From Streptomyces sp. CB02400 (GTDB lineage: Bacteria > Actinomycetota > Actinomycetes > Streptomycetales > Streptomycetaceae), in NCBI RefSeq assembly GCF_001905725.1, contig NZ_LIWB01000019.1:1-64000 (forward strand): DNA of 64,000 nucleotides, read 5' to 3'. Positions within the stretch are counted from its first letter, which is position 1, and every line of letters begins with the position of its first letter. Shown here in pieces: positions 51,487-59,549 of this stretch. A program made the translations under genes and the position numbers. The notes below the pieces were generated by a model. That model made no database searches. It was not told the origin of the DNA and worked only from the letters and a program-made list of their open reading frames with translations.

Positions 51487-52688
51487 GGAGGCCGGTGACG
51501 AGTGGATCGGTCATGCCTCCCGGCCTGCTCGACGGGGTGCGGCGGTGGCTGGCCGAGAGCGGGGCCGAGCCGACGCCCGCGCGGGTGGCACAGGCGCTGC
51601 GGGACCAGGGGCGGGTGCTCGGTGACGCCGAAGTGCTCGGAGCGGCCGAGCAACTGCGGTCCGAGCTGGTCGGCAGCGGGCCGTTGGAACGGCTCCTGTC
51701 CGAGCCCTCGGTGACCGACGTGCTGGTGTCGGCGCCGGACCGGGTCTGGGTGGACCGGGGCGGAGGACTGGAACTGACCGAGGTGGCCTTCCCCGACGAG
51801 TCGGCCGTCCGGCGCCTCGCCCAGCGGCTCGCCGCCGTGGCCGGCCGGCGCCTGGACGACGCCCGGCCCTGGGTCGACGCGCGGCTGCCCGACGGAACCC
51901 GACTGCACGCGGTACTGCCACCGGTGGCCGTCGGCGGCACTTGTCTGTCGCTACGGGTCGTACGACCGCGCGCCTTCACCCTCGACGAACTCGTGGCGGC
52001 CGGGACGGTCCCGCCGGGCGGGGACCGCGTGCTGCGGGCACTGCTGGACGCGCGGCTGTCGTTCCTCGTCAGCGGGGGAACCGGCAGCGGCAAGACGACC
52101 TTGCTGAGCGCGCTGCTGGGACTGGTCGGGCCGGACGAGCGCATCGTCCTGGCCGAGGACTCGGCGGAACTGCGGCCCGACCATCCGCACGTCGTGCGCC
52201 TGGAGACCAGACCCGCCAATCAGGAGGGCGCGGGCCTGGTCACCCTGGAGGACCTGGTGCGGCAGGCGCTGCGGATGCGGCCTGACCGGCTGGTCGTCGG
52301 TGAGGTGCGCGGCCCGGAGGTGGTCCATCTGCTGGCCGCCCTCAACACGGGCCACGACGGCTCGGGAACGGTCCATGCCAACGCCGCCACCGACGTACCG
52401 GCCCGGCTGGAGGCGCTCGGTACGGCCGCCGGACTCGACCGGTTCGCCCTGCACAGCCAGGCGGCGGCCGCCCTCTCGGTGGTGCTGCACCTCGTACGCG
52501 ACCGGAGCGGGCGGCGGCGGATCGCGGAGGTGCATGTGCTGGAACGGGACCCGTCGGGGCTGGTGCGGACGGTGCCGGCGCTGCGATGGGGCTCACAGGC
52601 CTTCACCCGGGAGCGGGGATGGCAGCGCCTGCGGGAGCTGCTCCGGAACGCGAACACCGGCGGAGCGGACGAGGGGATCGGAGGATGA
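51483..52688 (+). CDS. tadA: TadA/CpaF secretion ATPase
   Basis: A 401-residue type II/IV secretion ATPase. Walker A GGTGSGKTTLLSALLG at about residues 197-212, the Asp box VLAEDSAELRP, Walker B RMRPDRLVVGEVRGPE and the His-box-type GHDGSGTVHAN are all present. It powers Flp pilus assembly or related secretion. It is coupled both to ssd upstream and to tadB downstream by ATGA overlaps. Confidence 0.93.
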   Translation: MRRPVTSGSVMPPGLLDGVRRWLAESGAEPTPARVAQALRDQGRVLGDAEVLGAAEQLRSELVGSGPLERLLSEPSVTDVLVSAPDRVWVDRGGGLELTEVAFPDESAVRRLAQRLAAVAGRRLDDARPWVDARLPDGTRLHAVLPPVAVGGTCLSLRVVRPRAFTLDELVAAGTVPPGGDRVLRALLDARLSFLVSGGTGSGKTTLLSALLGLVGPDERIVLAEDSAELRPDHPHVVRLETRPANQEGAGLVTLEDLVRQALRMRPDRLVVGEVRGPEVVHLLAALNTGHDGSGTVHANAATDVPARLEALGTAAGLDRFALHSQAAAALSVVLHLVRDRSGRRRIAEVHVLERDPSGLVRTVPALRWGSQAFTRERGWQRLRELLRNANTGGADEGIGG

Positions 52689-53560
52689 ACGGGACGACCG
52701 AGGTGTCGACGGGTGCGGCCGTGGCGTGCCTGGGCACCGCGGCCTGGCTGCTGGGCGGCGGGCATGCCGGGGCCAGGCGGGCGATGTTGCTACTGGCCGG
52801 CGGAGGCGCGGTGGGCGGCGGGCCGCCGGGGTGGCCCCGGGTGACCCGCGCGTGGGGGCGGACGCGCGGGCGGCTGCGGGCCGAGTGGTGGTCGTTGGCC
52901 GCCGGCCTGGTGCTGGCGGTGCTGGGTGCGTCGCTGCTGCCGGTCGTCGCGGGGGCGGCCGGGGTGCCTTTGCTGAGGCGGGTGCGGCGGGCCGCCGGGG
53001 AACTTCGTGCGCGGGAGGGCCGCGGCGACGCGGTGATCGCGTTGTGCGGGGCGCTCGCCGGGGAGGTGCGCGCCGGACGGCAGCCGGGTGAGGCACTGCT
53101 GCCGGCCGCGCGGGACTCCGGCGGGCTCGGTGACATGCAGGCGACGGTGCTCGCGGCGGCGCGCTTCGGCGGGGACGTCCCGGAGGCGCTCGCGGAGGCG
53201 GCACGGCAGCCGGGTGCCGAGGGGCTGCGGGGACTCGCCGCGTGCTGGCGGGTGGCGGTGGACCAGGGAGCCGGGCTCGCGGCCGGACTCGACCGGCTGG
53301 AAGCGGCGCTGCGCGCCGAACGGGACCAGCGGGCCGACCTGCGCGCCCAGTTGGCGGGCGCCCGCGCGACGGCGGTGCTGCTCGCCGGGCTCCCGGTCGT
53401 GGGCCTGGCCCTCGGTGCGGCCCTCGGTGCCGACCCGCTGCACATCCTGCTGCACACACCGTCGGGACTGGTCTGTCTGGCGGCCGGCGGGGCGCTGGAG
53501 GGCCTGGGGCTGTGGTGGGCACTGCGGATCATGCGGGGCGCCGAGGAGGGGACGGTATGA
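52685..53560 (+). CDS. TadB-like inner-membrane platform protein
   Basis: A 291-residue protein with hydrophobic segments at about residues 11-22, 30-41, 67-90, 238-262 and 266-284 flanking a GspF-like cytoplasmic domain (ALCGALAGEVRAGRQPGEALL; GLAACWRVAVDQGAGLAAGLDRL). GspF/TadB proteins are the membrane platform of the Tad pilus. Coupled to tadA and to tadC. Confidence 0.85.
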   Translation: MNGTTEVSTGAAVACLGTAAWLLGGGHAGARRAMLLLAGGGAVGGGPPGWPRVTRAWGRTRGRLRAEWWSLAAGLVLAVLGASLLPVVAGAAGVPLLRRVRRAAGELRAREGRGDAVIALCGALAGEVRAGRQPGEALLPAARDSGGLGDMQATVLAAARFGGDVPEALAEAARQPGAEGLRGLAACWRVAVDQGAGLAAGLDRLEAALRAERDQRADLRAQLAGARATAVLLAGLPVVGLALGAALGADPLHILLHTPSGLVCLAAGGALEGLGLWWALRIMRGAEEGTV

Positions 53561-54345
53561 GCGGGGACCTTGTCCACAGGCTGGGGGCAGTGGTGGGGAC
53601 GGTGTTCGCACTCGCCTGGCTGACGGGGTGGTGGGGCCGCGCACGGCGCGAGCGGAGAGCACGGCGGCGACTGGCCGAGGTGCTGGCCCTGGAACGGACG
53701 GCGACCGTCTCGCACCTCACGCTGCTGCGTACCGCGCGGAGTTGGCTGCCGTACGCGGGTGTGGCGGGTGCCGGATGGGTGCTGGTGGGCGGTCCCGCCG
53801 GAGCGGTGGCGGGGCCGGCCGTCGCGGCCGGACTGTGGTGGTGGCGCCTGCGGCAGAGGGCCGCCGCTCCGCAAGCGCGGGAGACGGACACCGCCGGGGC
53901 GGAACATCAACTGCCGCTCGCCGCCGACCTGCTGTCCGCCTGCATCGAGGCGGGCGCCGGCCCGGTACTCGCCGCGCAGGCCGTCGGAGAGACCTTGGGC
54001 GGGCCGGTCGGGAAGGCGCTGGCGCGGGGCGCGGCGGAGGTACGGCTCGGCGGCGAACCGGCCGCGGCATGGCGCAGGCTGGCGTCGGTGCCGGGCGCCC
54101 GGCACCTGGCCCGGCTGCTGGAGCGGGCCGATGTGTCCGGACTTCCCCTGGCCGTTCCCGTGGCCAGGCTCGCCGCCGAGGCCCGCGCGGAGTGGACCCG
54201 CGCGGCGACGGCACGGGCCCGGCGGGCGGCCGTCATGGTCAGCGCGCCGGTGGGGCTGTGCTTCCTGCCCGCGTTCATCGCGGTCGGCGTGCTGCCCGTG
54301 GTGATCGGGCTCGCGGGCGGGGTGCTGGGAGGAGGTGGTGCCTGA
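53557..54345 (+). CDS. TadC-like inner-membrane platform protein
   Basis: A 262-residue second GspF-type protein: LPLAADLLSACIEAGAGPVLAAQ and LARLLERADVSGLPLAVPVARLA are the family motifs; membrane helices lie at the N-terminus and near residues 225-255. It forms the platform pair with the TadB-like protein. Confidence 0.83.
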   Translation: MSGDLVHRLGAVVGTVFALAWLTGWWGRARRERRARRRLAEVLALERTATVSHLTLLRTARSWLPYAGVAGAGWVLVGGPAGAVAGPAVAAGLWWWRLRQRAAAPQARETDTAGAEHQLPLAADLLSACIEAGAGPVLAAQAVGETLGGPVGKALARGAAEVRLGGEPAAAWRRLASVPGARHLARLLERADVSGLPLAVPVARLAAEARAEWTRAATARARRAAVMVSAPVGLCFLPAFIAVGVLPVVIGLAGGVLGGGGA

Positions 54346-54412
54346 CGGGAGACGACCGGCGGTAACGGCAGGACTCACGAGATCAATGCGACTACTCCAT
54401 ACGGGGGTTGAG

Positions 54413-54622
54413 ATGTATCAGGCGGTACGGGCACGACTGCGTGCCCTGGTGTGCAAGGTGCGTACGGCACGGAGGGACGCCGGGATGGTGACTTCGGAGT
54501 ACGCGATGGGCGTCGTGGCGGCGGTGGCGTTCTCCGTCGTGCTCTACAAGGTGGTCACCAGCGGACCGGTCGCCGCGGCGCTGCGGAACATCGTGCAGCA
54601 GGCGCTCGATGGCCGGGTGTGA
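54413..54622 (+). CDS. DUF4244 Flp-pilin-like protein
   Basis: A 69-residue protein with a basic leader (RTARRDAGM), then TSEYAMGVVAAVAFSVVLYKVV, a type IV pilin-like hydrophobic helix. Glu at position 5 after the leader Gly-Met resembles a prepilin cleavage site. It is probably the major pilin of the Tad cluster. An in-frame start 78 bases upstream is less likely; GGGGG lies about 7 bases before this ATG. Confidence 0.8.
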   Translation: MYQAVRARLRALVCKVRTARRDAGMVTSEYAMGVVAAVAFSVVLYKVVTSGPVAAALRNIVQQALDGRV

Positions 54623-54974
54623 GCGGCGTGCGGACCGCGGGTTCGTGACGGCGGAGTCGGCCATGGTGCTGCCCGTGCTGGTGATGTTCGCGACGGCGCT
54701 GGTCTGGGGCCTGCTGGTGGTGGCGGCGCAGATCCAGTGCGTGGACGCGGCGCGCGCGGGCGCCCGCGCGGCGGCCCGGCAGGATCCCCCTGACGCCGTC
54801 GTCGAGGTGACCCGCGAGGCGGCACCACCCGGTGCGAGAGTCACGGTGAGCCGGGAGGCCGAGCAGGTCCGGGTGGTCGTCGAGGCCAGACCTCCGGTCC
54901 TGCACGGACTGCCCTTCGACCTGCGGGAGGAGGCCGTCGCCGCGGTGGAGGAGACGGTGGGGGCGGCGGCGTGA
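54609..54974 (+). CDS. TadE-family pseudopilin-like protein
   Basis: A 121-residue protein: a short leader, DRGFVTAESAMVLPVLVMFATALVWG (TadE/G-type hydrophobic helix with conserved Glu), then a small exported domain. It overlaps the pilin gene by 14 bases. Confidence 0.82.
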   Translation: MAGCERRADRGFVTAESAMVLPVLVMFATALVWGLLVVAAQIQCVDAARAGARAAARQDPPDAVVEVTREAAPPGARVTVSREAEQVRVVVEARPPVLHGLPFDLREEAVAAVEETVGAAA

Positions 54975-55456
54975 GGGCCCGGTTCCGGGAGCGGTGGCCG
55001 ACAGGCGGGCGGCGGCCCGCGCGGTGTTCCGACCGGGGGTCGGCGACCGTCTGGGGCGTCGGTGTGATCGCCGTGCTGTGTGTGGTGTTCGGCGTCGTCC
55101 TCGCCCTGGGACACGCCGTCGTGGTCCGGCACCGGGCGGCCGGCGGCGCGGATCTGGCGGCGCTCGCGGCGGCGGACCACTGGACGCGGGGCGGTACGGC
55201 GGCCTGTGCCCGGGCGGACCGGGTGGCTCGGGCACAGGGCACACGGCTCGTACGGTGCGTGATCACCGGCGAGGTGTCGGACGTGTCGGTGGCGTCGGGC
55301 CGGGGGCCGTTCGCGGCGGAGATCAGGGCCAGGGCGGGGCCTGCGGGTCCGGCGGAACCTCCGCGCCCGGGTCCGGCTGACCCTCCGCGCCCGGGTCCGG
55401 CTTCGGGCGGATCCGGGGTGCCGGGGCCGGCTCAGGGTTCCGCTCGGGCGCCGTGA
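54971..55456 (+). CDS. Rv3654c-family TadE-like membrane protein with Pro-rich tail
   Basis: A 161-residue protein. DRGSATVWGVGVIAVLCVVF with VALGHAVVVRHRAAGGADLAALAAAD is the Rv3654c/TadG-like signature. The last 50 residues (PAEPPRPGPADPPRPGPA) are Pro/Gly repeats that run up to the minisatellite beyond the stop, suggesting that repeat expansion reaches into the gene. It is coupled to the TadE gene by ATGA. Confidence 0.78.
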   Translation: MRARFRERWPTGGRRPARCSDRGSATVWGVGVIAVLCVVFGVVLALGHAVVVRHRAAGGADLAALAAADHWTRGGTAACARADRVARAQGTRLVRCVITGEVSDVSVASGRGPFAAEIRARAGPAGPAEPPRPGPADPPRPGPASGGSGVPGPAQGSARAP

Positions 55457-55752
55457 CCGGCTTCGGTTCCGGATACGGCCCGGGTTCCGGATCAGGCGCG
55501 GAGCTGGATCAAGGCCTGGTTCCGGGGCAGGGCCCGATCCCGGAACAGGGCCTGGTTCCGGGGCAGGGCCCGATCCCGGAACAAGGCCCGGCTTCGGAAC
55601 AGGGCCCGGCTTCGGAACAAGGCCCGGCTCCGGAACAGGACCGGTTCCGGAACAGGACCGGTTCCGGAACAGGACCGGCTCCGGAACAGGACCGGGTTCC
55701 AAGTCAGGGCCGCGTTCCGCACCAGCCTCAGGCGCCGGTGTCGGTTCACCGG
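55457..55752. repeat. 18-bp minisatellite between tad cluster and helicase
   Basis: About 55510-55700 carries tandem 18-bp units such as CGGTTCCGGAACAGGAC and GGCTTCGGAACAGGGCCC, about ten copies with variants. Each contains TTCCGGAA-type palindromic cores. An open frame on either strand would encode low-complexity repeats (PEQGPAS… or ALFRSR…) and is not credible. The region separates the convergent tad and helicase genes. Confidence 0.75.
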
Positions 55753-58260
55753 CTACGCCCCAGCGGTCCCGGCCGCCCCCGCGGCATCCTCCGTGCCCTC
55801 CGGCTTCTCCGCCGGTGCGCCGCCCTCCAGCAGCACCGTGAGGAGTCGTACCGCGCCCCGCTTGTGCAGGGGATCGTTGCCGTTGCCGCACTTGGGGGAC
55901 TGGATGCAGGAAGGACAGCCGGCGTCGCACTCGCAGGAGGCGATGGCCTGGCGAGTGGCGGTGAGCCAGGCGTGGGCGGTGTGGAAGGCGCGTTCCGCGA
56001 AGCCCGCGCCGCCCGGATGGCCGTCGTAGACGAAGACCGTGGGCAGCAGCGTGTCGGGGTGCAGCGGGACCGAGACGCCGCCGATGTCCCAGCGGTCGCA
56101 GGTGGCGAAGAGCGGCAGCATGCCGATCGACGCGTGCTCGGCGGCGTGCAGGGCACCGCCGAGGATCTCCGGGTTGATCCGGGCCCGGTCCAGCTGGTCC
56201 TCGGTGACCGTCCACCACACCGCGCGGGTGCGCAGCGTACGAGGAGGGAGGTCGAGCTTCGTCTCGCCCAGCACTTCGCCGGTGATGACCCGCCGGCGCA
56301 GGAAGGAGACCACTTGGTTGGTGACCTCGACGGAGCCGTAGCACAGGCGGCCGTCGCCCCACGGGATCTCGGTGTCCGTCTCCAGCACGGAGACCGACGT
56401 CGTGTCCCGGGCCACCGTCGTGTACGTCGGGGTCGCCCGTTCGACCAGGGCGACGGAGTCCTCCAGGTCGAGCGAGCGGACGAGATACGTCAGGCCCTGG
56501 TGCAGGTGGACCGCGCCCTCGTGGACGCTCGTGTGGGCCGCGCCCGCGTCGACCGTGCCGAGCAGCCTGCCCGTACCGGCCTCGACGACCTGGACCGGCC
56601 GGCCGCCCTGCCCCCGGATGTCGGTCAGGTCGGCGGCCCGCTCCCGGCGGGTCCAGTGCCAGGCCTTCGTCCGTCGGCGCAGCAGCTTCGCGGCCTCCAG
56701 CTGCGGGAGCAGCTCCTCGGTGGCCGGGCCGAACAGGTCCAGGTCCTCCTCGGTCAACGGCAGTTCCTCGGCCGCCGCGCACAGGTGCGGGGCGAGCACG
56801 TAGGGGTTGTCGGGGTCGAGGACGGTGGACTCCACGGGCCGGTCGAAGAGAGCCTCCGGATGGTGGACGAGGAAGGTGTCCAGGGGGTCGTCGCGGGCGA
56901 CCAGGACGGCGAGGGCGCCCCGCCCGGACCGCCCCGCGCGCCCGGCCTGCTGCCACAGGGAGGCCCGGGTGCCCGGATAGCCGGCGATGACCACGGCGTC
57001 CAGGCCGGAGACGTCCACGCCGAGTTCGAGGGCGTTCGTCGCGGCGAGACCGAGCAGTTCGCCGGAGTGCAGGGCGCGTTCCAGGGCGCGACGCTCCTCG
57101 GGGAGGTAGCCGCCCCGGTACGCCGCGACACGCCGGGCCAGCGAGCGGTCGACCTCGGCGAGGCGTTCCTGGGCGATCACGGAGATCAGCTCGGCGCCGC
57201 GCCGGGAGCGTACGAAGGTGACCGAGCGGACGCCCTGCACGGTGAGGTCGGTCAGCAGGTCGGCGGCCTCGGCGGTGGCCGTACGGCGGACCGGTGCGCC
57301 CTTCTCGCCGTGCAGTTCGGTCAGCGGCGGCTCCCAGAGGGCGAACACCAGTTCACCGCGCGGTGAGGCGTCGTCGGCCACCTCCACGACCGGCACGCCG
57401 GTGAGGCGGCGGGCGGCGACCGCGGGCTCGGCGGCGGTCGCGGAGGCCAGCAGGAACACGGGCGAGGCGCCGTAGCGGGCGCACAGGCGGCGCAGTCGGC
57501 GCAGCACCTGGGCGACGTGCGAGCCGAAGACGCCCCGGTAGGTGTGGCACTCGTCGATGACGACGTATTTCAGCGCCTTGAGGAAGGAGGACCAGCGGGG
57601 GTGGGCCGGAAGGATGCCCCGGTGCAGCATGTCCGGGTTGGTCAGCACGTAGTTGGCGTACTGGCGGATCCACTCGCGCTCCTCGAACGGCGTGTCGCCG
57701 TCGTGGACGGCCGCGCGCACCGAATGGCCCAGTGGTTGTGAAAGTTCCTTCACGGACCGGCACTGGTCCGCCGCGAGGGCCTTCGTGGGGGCGAGATAGA
57801 GGGCGGTCGCGCCGCGGCCGTTCGGGGCCTCGGCGCCGTCCAGGAGTGTGGACAGGACGGGCATGAGGTACGCGAGGGACTTGCCGGACGCGGTGCCGGT
57901 GGCGACCACGACGGACTCGCCGTCCAGGGCGTGCTCGGCGGCGCGTGCCTGGTGGGCCCAGGGGTGTTCGACGCCCGCGGCCCGCACGGCGGCGAGGACC
58001 TCCGGACGGATCCGGTCCGGCCAGACGGCATGGCGACCCTCGCGCGGGGGCAAGTGCTCCGTATGAGTGATGCGCGAAGCCCGGCTCGGTCCGGACGCGA
58101 GCCGGTCCAGGACCGCGCCCGGGGCGGGCCCGGACGGGAGGTCCGTCGGGGGTCGATCGGATCGGTGATTCTTGGCCATCGGCACCGAGTGTGTCACTGG
58201 CGTGACGGACAATGGGGCCAAGGCGTCGTGCACGCCTGCCGGTAAGTGATTGAATGCCAT
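55753..58260 (-). CDS. DEXH helicase with C-terminal DUF1998 zinc domain (MrfA-like)
   Basis: An 835-residue superfamily 2 helicase. Motif I VATGTASGKSLAYL, motif II VIDECHTYRG (DECH box), motif III LASATAAEP, motif VI-like QQAGRAGRSGRG, and a C-terminal Cys cluster CDAGCPSCIQSPKCGNGN of the DUF1998 type are present. This fits the MrfA helicase of the Lhr/DinG-like group, which acts in DNA repair with an exonuclease or in recombination. The start is uncertain: the ATG at 58260 lacks a clear ribosome-binding site, and 58179 is an alternative. It is divergent from bldG. Confidence 0.88.
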   Translation of the reverse strand: MAFNHLPAGVHDALAPLSVTPVTHSVPMAKNHRSDRPPTDLPSGPAPGAVLDRLASGPSRASRITHTEHLPPREGRHAVWPDRIRPEVLAAVRAAGVEHPWAHQARAAEHALDGESVVVATGTASGKSLAYLMPVLSTLLDGAEAPNGRGATALYLAPTKALAADQCRSVKELSQPLGHSVRAAVHDGDTPFEEREWIRQYANYVLTNPDMLHRGILPAHPRWSSFLKALKYVVIDECHTYRGVFGSHVAQVLRRLRRLCARYGASPVFLLASATAAEPAVAARRLTGVPVVEVADDASPRGELVFALWEPPLTELHGEKGAPVRRTATAEAADLLTDLTVQGVRSVTFVRSRRGAELISVIAQERLAEVDRSLARRVAAYRGGYLPEERRALERALHSGELLGLAATNALELGVDVSGLDAVVIAGYPGTRASLWQQAGRAGRSGRGALAVLVARDDPLDTFLVHHPEALFDRPVESTVLDPDNPYVLAPHLCAAAEELPLTEEDLDLFGPATEELLPQLEAAKLLRRRTKAWHWTRRERAADLTDIRGQGGRPVQVVEAGTGRLLGTVDAGAAHTSVHEGAVHLHQGLTYLVRSLDLEDSVALVERATPTYTTVARDTTSVSVLETDTEIPWGDGRLCYGSVEVTNQVVSFLRRRVITGEVLGETKLDLPPRTLRTRAVWWTVTEDQLDRARINPEILGGALHAAEHASIGMLPLFATCDRWDIGGVSVPLHPDTLLPTVFVYDGHPGGAGFAERAFHTAHAWLTATRQAIASCECDAGCPSCIQSPKCGNGNDPLHKRGAVRLLTVLLEGGAPAEKPEGTEDAAGAAGTAGA

Positions 58261-58339
58261 CGCGGCTGGCGAACCGTCCCGGGGGCTGAGCCGAGATGCC
58301 CCAAGGGCGACCGCTCGATAGCTAGGTGCTGGAGGATCC

Positions 58340-58681
58340 GTGGACCTGTCCCTGTCGACCGAAACCATGGGCGATCGCACGATCGTCAGGGTCGGTGGCG
58401 AAATCGACGTATATACCGCGCCCAAGCTGCGCGAGCAGTTGGTCGAGCTGGTGAACGACGGCAGTTTCCACCTTGTCGTCGACATGGAAGGCGTGGACTT
58501 CCTCGACTCCACCGGACTCGGCGTGCTGGTCGGCGGCCTGAAGCGCGTCCGTGCCCATGAGGGCTCACTGCGCCTGGTCTGCAACCAGGAGCGTATTCTC
58601 AAGATCTTCCGCATTACCGGCCTCACCAAGGTGTTCCCGATCCACACCTCGGTCGAGGAAGCGGTGGCGGCCACCGACTGA
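58340..58681 (+). CDS. bldG: anti-anti-sigma factor BldG
   Basis: A 113-residue STAS protein. VDFLDSTGLGVLVGG places the phosphorylatable Ser57 correctly. Sequence and length match BldG of S. coelicolor as I know it; BldG is essential for aerial hyphae and antibiotic production and controls several sigma/anti-sigma pairs. GTG start with a perfect GGAGG seven bases upstream. The anti-sigma kinase gene follows 112 bp downstream. Confidence 0.95.
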   Translation: MDLSLSTETMGDRTIVRVGGEIDVYTAPKLREQLVELVNDGSFHLVVDMEGVDFLDSTGLGVLVGGLKRVRAHEGSLRLVCNQERILKIFRITGLTKVFPIHTSVEEAVAATD

Positions 58682-58793
58682 CCACCCTGTCTCCCGGGCC
58701 GCGTGCCCGGGTGGCGGAAGAGAACCAGGAGGAGGGCCGGGCTTTCGGCGGCCCGGCCTCTCCACAGCACGCCCGTAGTCGCGAGGGGGATGC

Positions 58794-59231
58794 ATGGCCA
58801 CCGTCGAACTCCGCTTCAGCGCGCTGCCCGAGCACGTCAGGACCGCCCGGCTCGTGGCGGCGGCGGTGGCACGCAGGGCCGGAGTGGACGAGGCCGTCCT
58901 CGACGAGGTCAGGCTCGCCGTCGGCGAGGCCTGCACCCGTGCCGTGGGACTGCACCGGAACGGCGGCATCTCGGCCCCCGTGAAGGTGCTGCTGATCGAG
59001 GAGGAGAAGCAGTTCTCCATCGAGGTCGGCGACGAGGCGCCCCACGCGACCCCCGGCGAGCGGATGCCCGGCGACGCGCCGGGCGATGCCGACGCGGAGA
59101 CCGAGGAGGACGAGATGGGCCTCGCGGTCATCAGCGGGCTCGTCGACGACGTAGAGGTCAGCGCGGGGCAGCACGGCGGATCGATCCGCATGAGGTGGCC
59201 CACCGTGCCGCCGGCCACCCTCCTCGCCTGA
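58794..59231 (+). CDS. RsbW-like anti-sigma factor (BldG partner)
   Basis: A 145-residue GHKL-type kinase. VDEAVLDEVRLAVGEACTRAV carries the N-box; the D-box and G-box regions (IEVGDEAP; DEMGLAVISGLVDDV) follow, with an acidic insertion PGDADAETEEDE. It is likely to phosphorylate BldG and bind a sigma factor. It follows bldG on the same strand. Confidence 0.88.
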   Translation: MATVELRFSALPEHVRTARLVAAAVARRAGVDEAVLDEVRLAVGEACTRAVGLHRNGGISAPVKVLLIEEEKQFSIEVGDEAPHATPGERMPGDAPGDADAETEEDEMGLAVISGLVDDVEVSAGQHGGSIRMRWPTVPPATLLA

Positions 59232-59259
59232 CCGCTTCACCCGGACGGCGACCGTTTTT

Positions 59260-59286
59260 CGAAGGGCCCCCTCATGGGGCCCTTCG
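59260..59286 (+). terminator. terminator after bldG operon
   Basis: CGAAGGGCCCC / GGGGCCCTTCG with loop CTCAT, 28 bases after the stop; a short T-run precedes it on the + strand. It separates the bldG operon from hppA. Confidence 0.8.
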
Positions 59287-59549
59287 TCATGTGCGGGTGT
59301 CAGTGCCCGCGCTTACAGTGGTCTCGTGCGGTTGATCGTGTGAATTCGTTCACGACCGGCTGTGCCATGAAAAATGCGATCACGTGAATGCTCCAAAGGC
59401 GTTACCGATTTCCGGTCGCCGACCACCGGCGATCATTAGGGAAGAGCGCATGCAAGACATTTACATTTCACGCGCTCTGTTTTGATCAGCTTCCGGTACC
59501 TACAATCCCGTCCACATCTTGAGCTCAGCCCAAGCGTCAAGGAGGACGA
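59287..59549. other. hppA upstream region
   Basis: Contains the inverted repeat GTGAA-TTCG-TTCAC around 59340-59354 and a TACAAT -10-like hexamer at 59501-59506. The hppA ATG at 59550 has AAGGAGGAC upstream. Confidence 0.5.

Noticed and set aside
55453..57366. 637-codon plus-strand frame starting in the minisatellite
   Set aside because: The N-terminus is repeat-derived and the remainder is antisense to helicase motifs.
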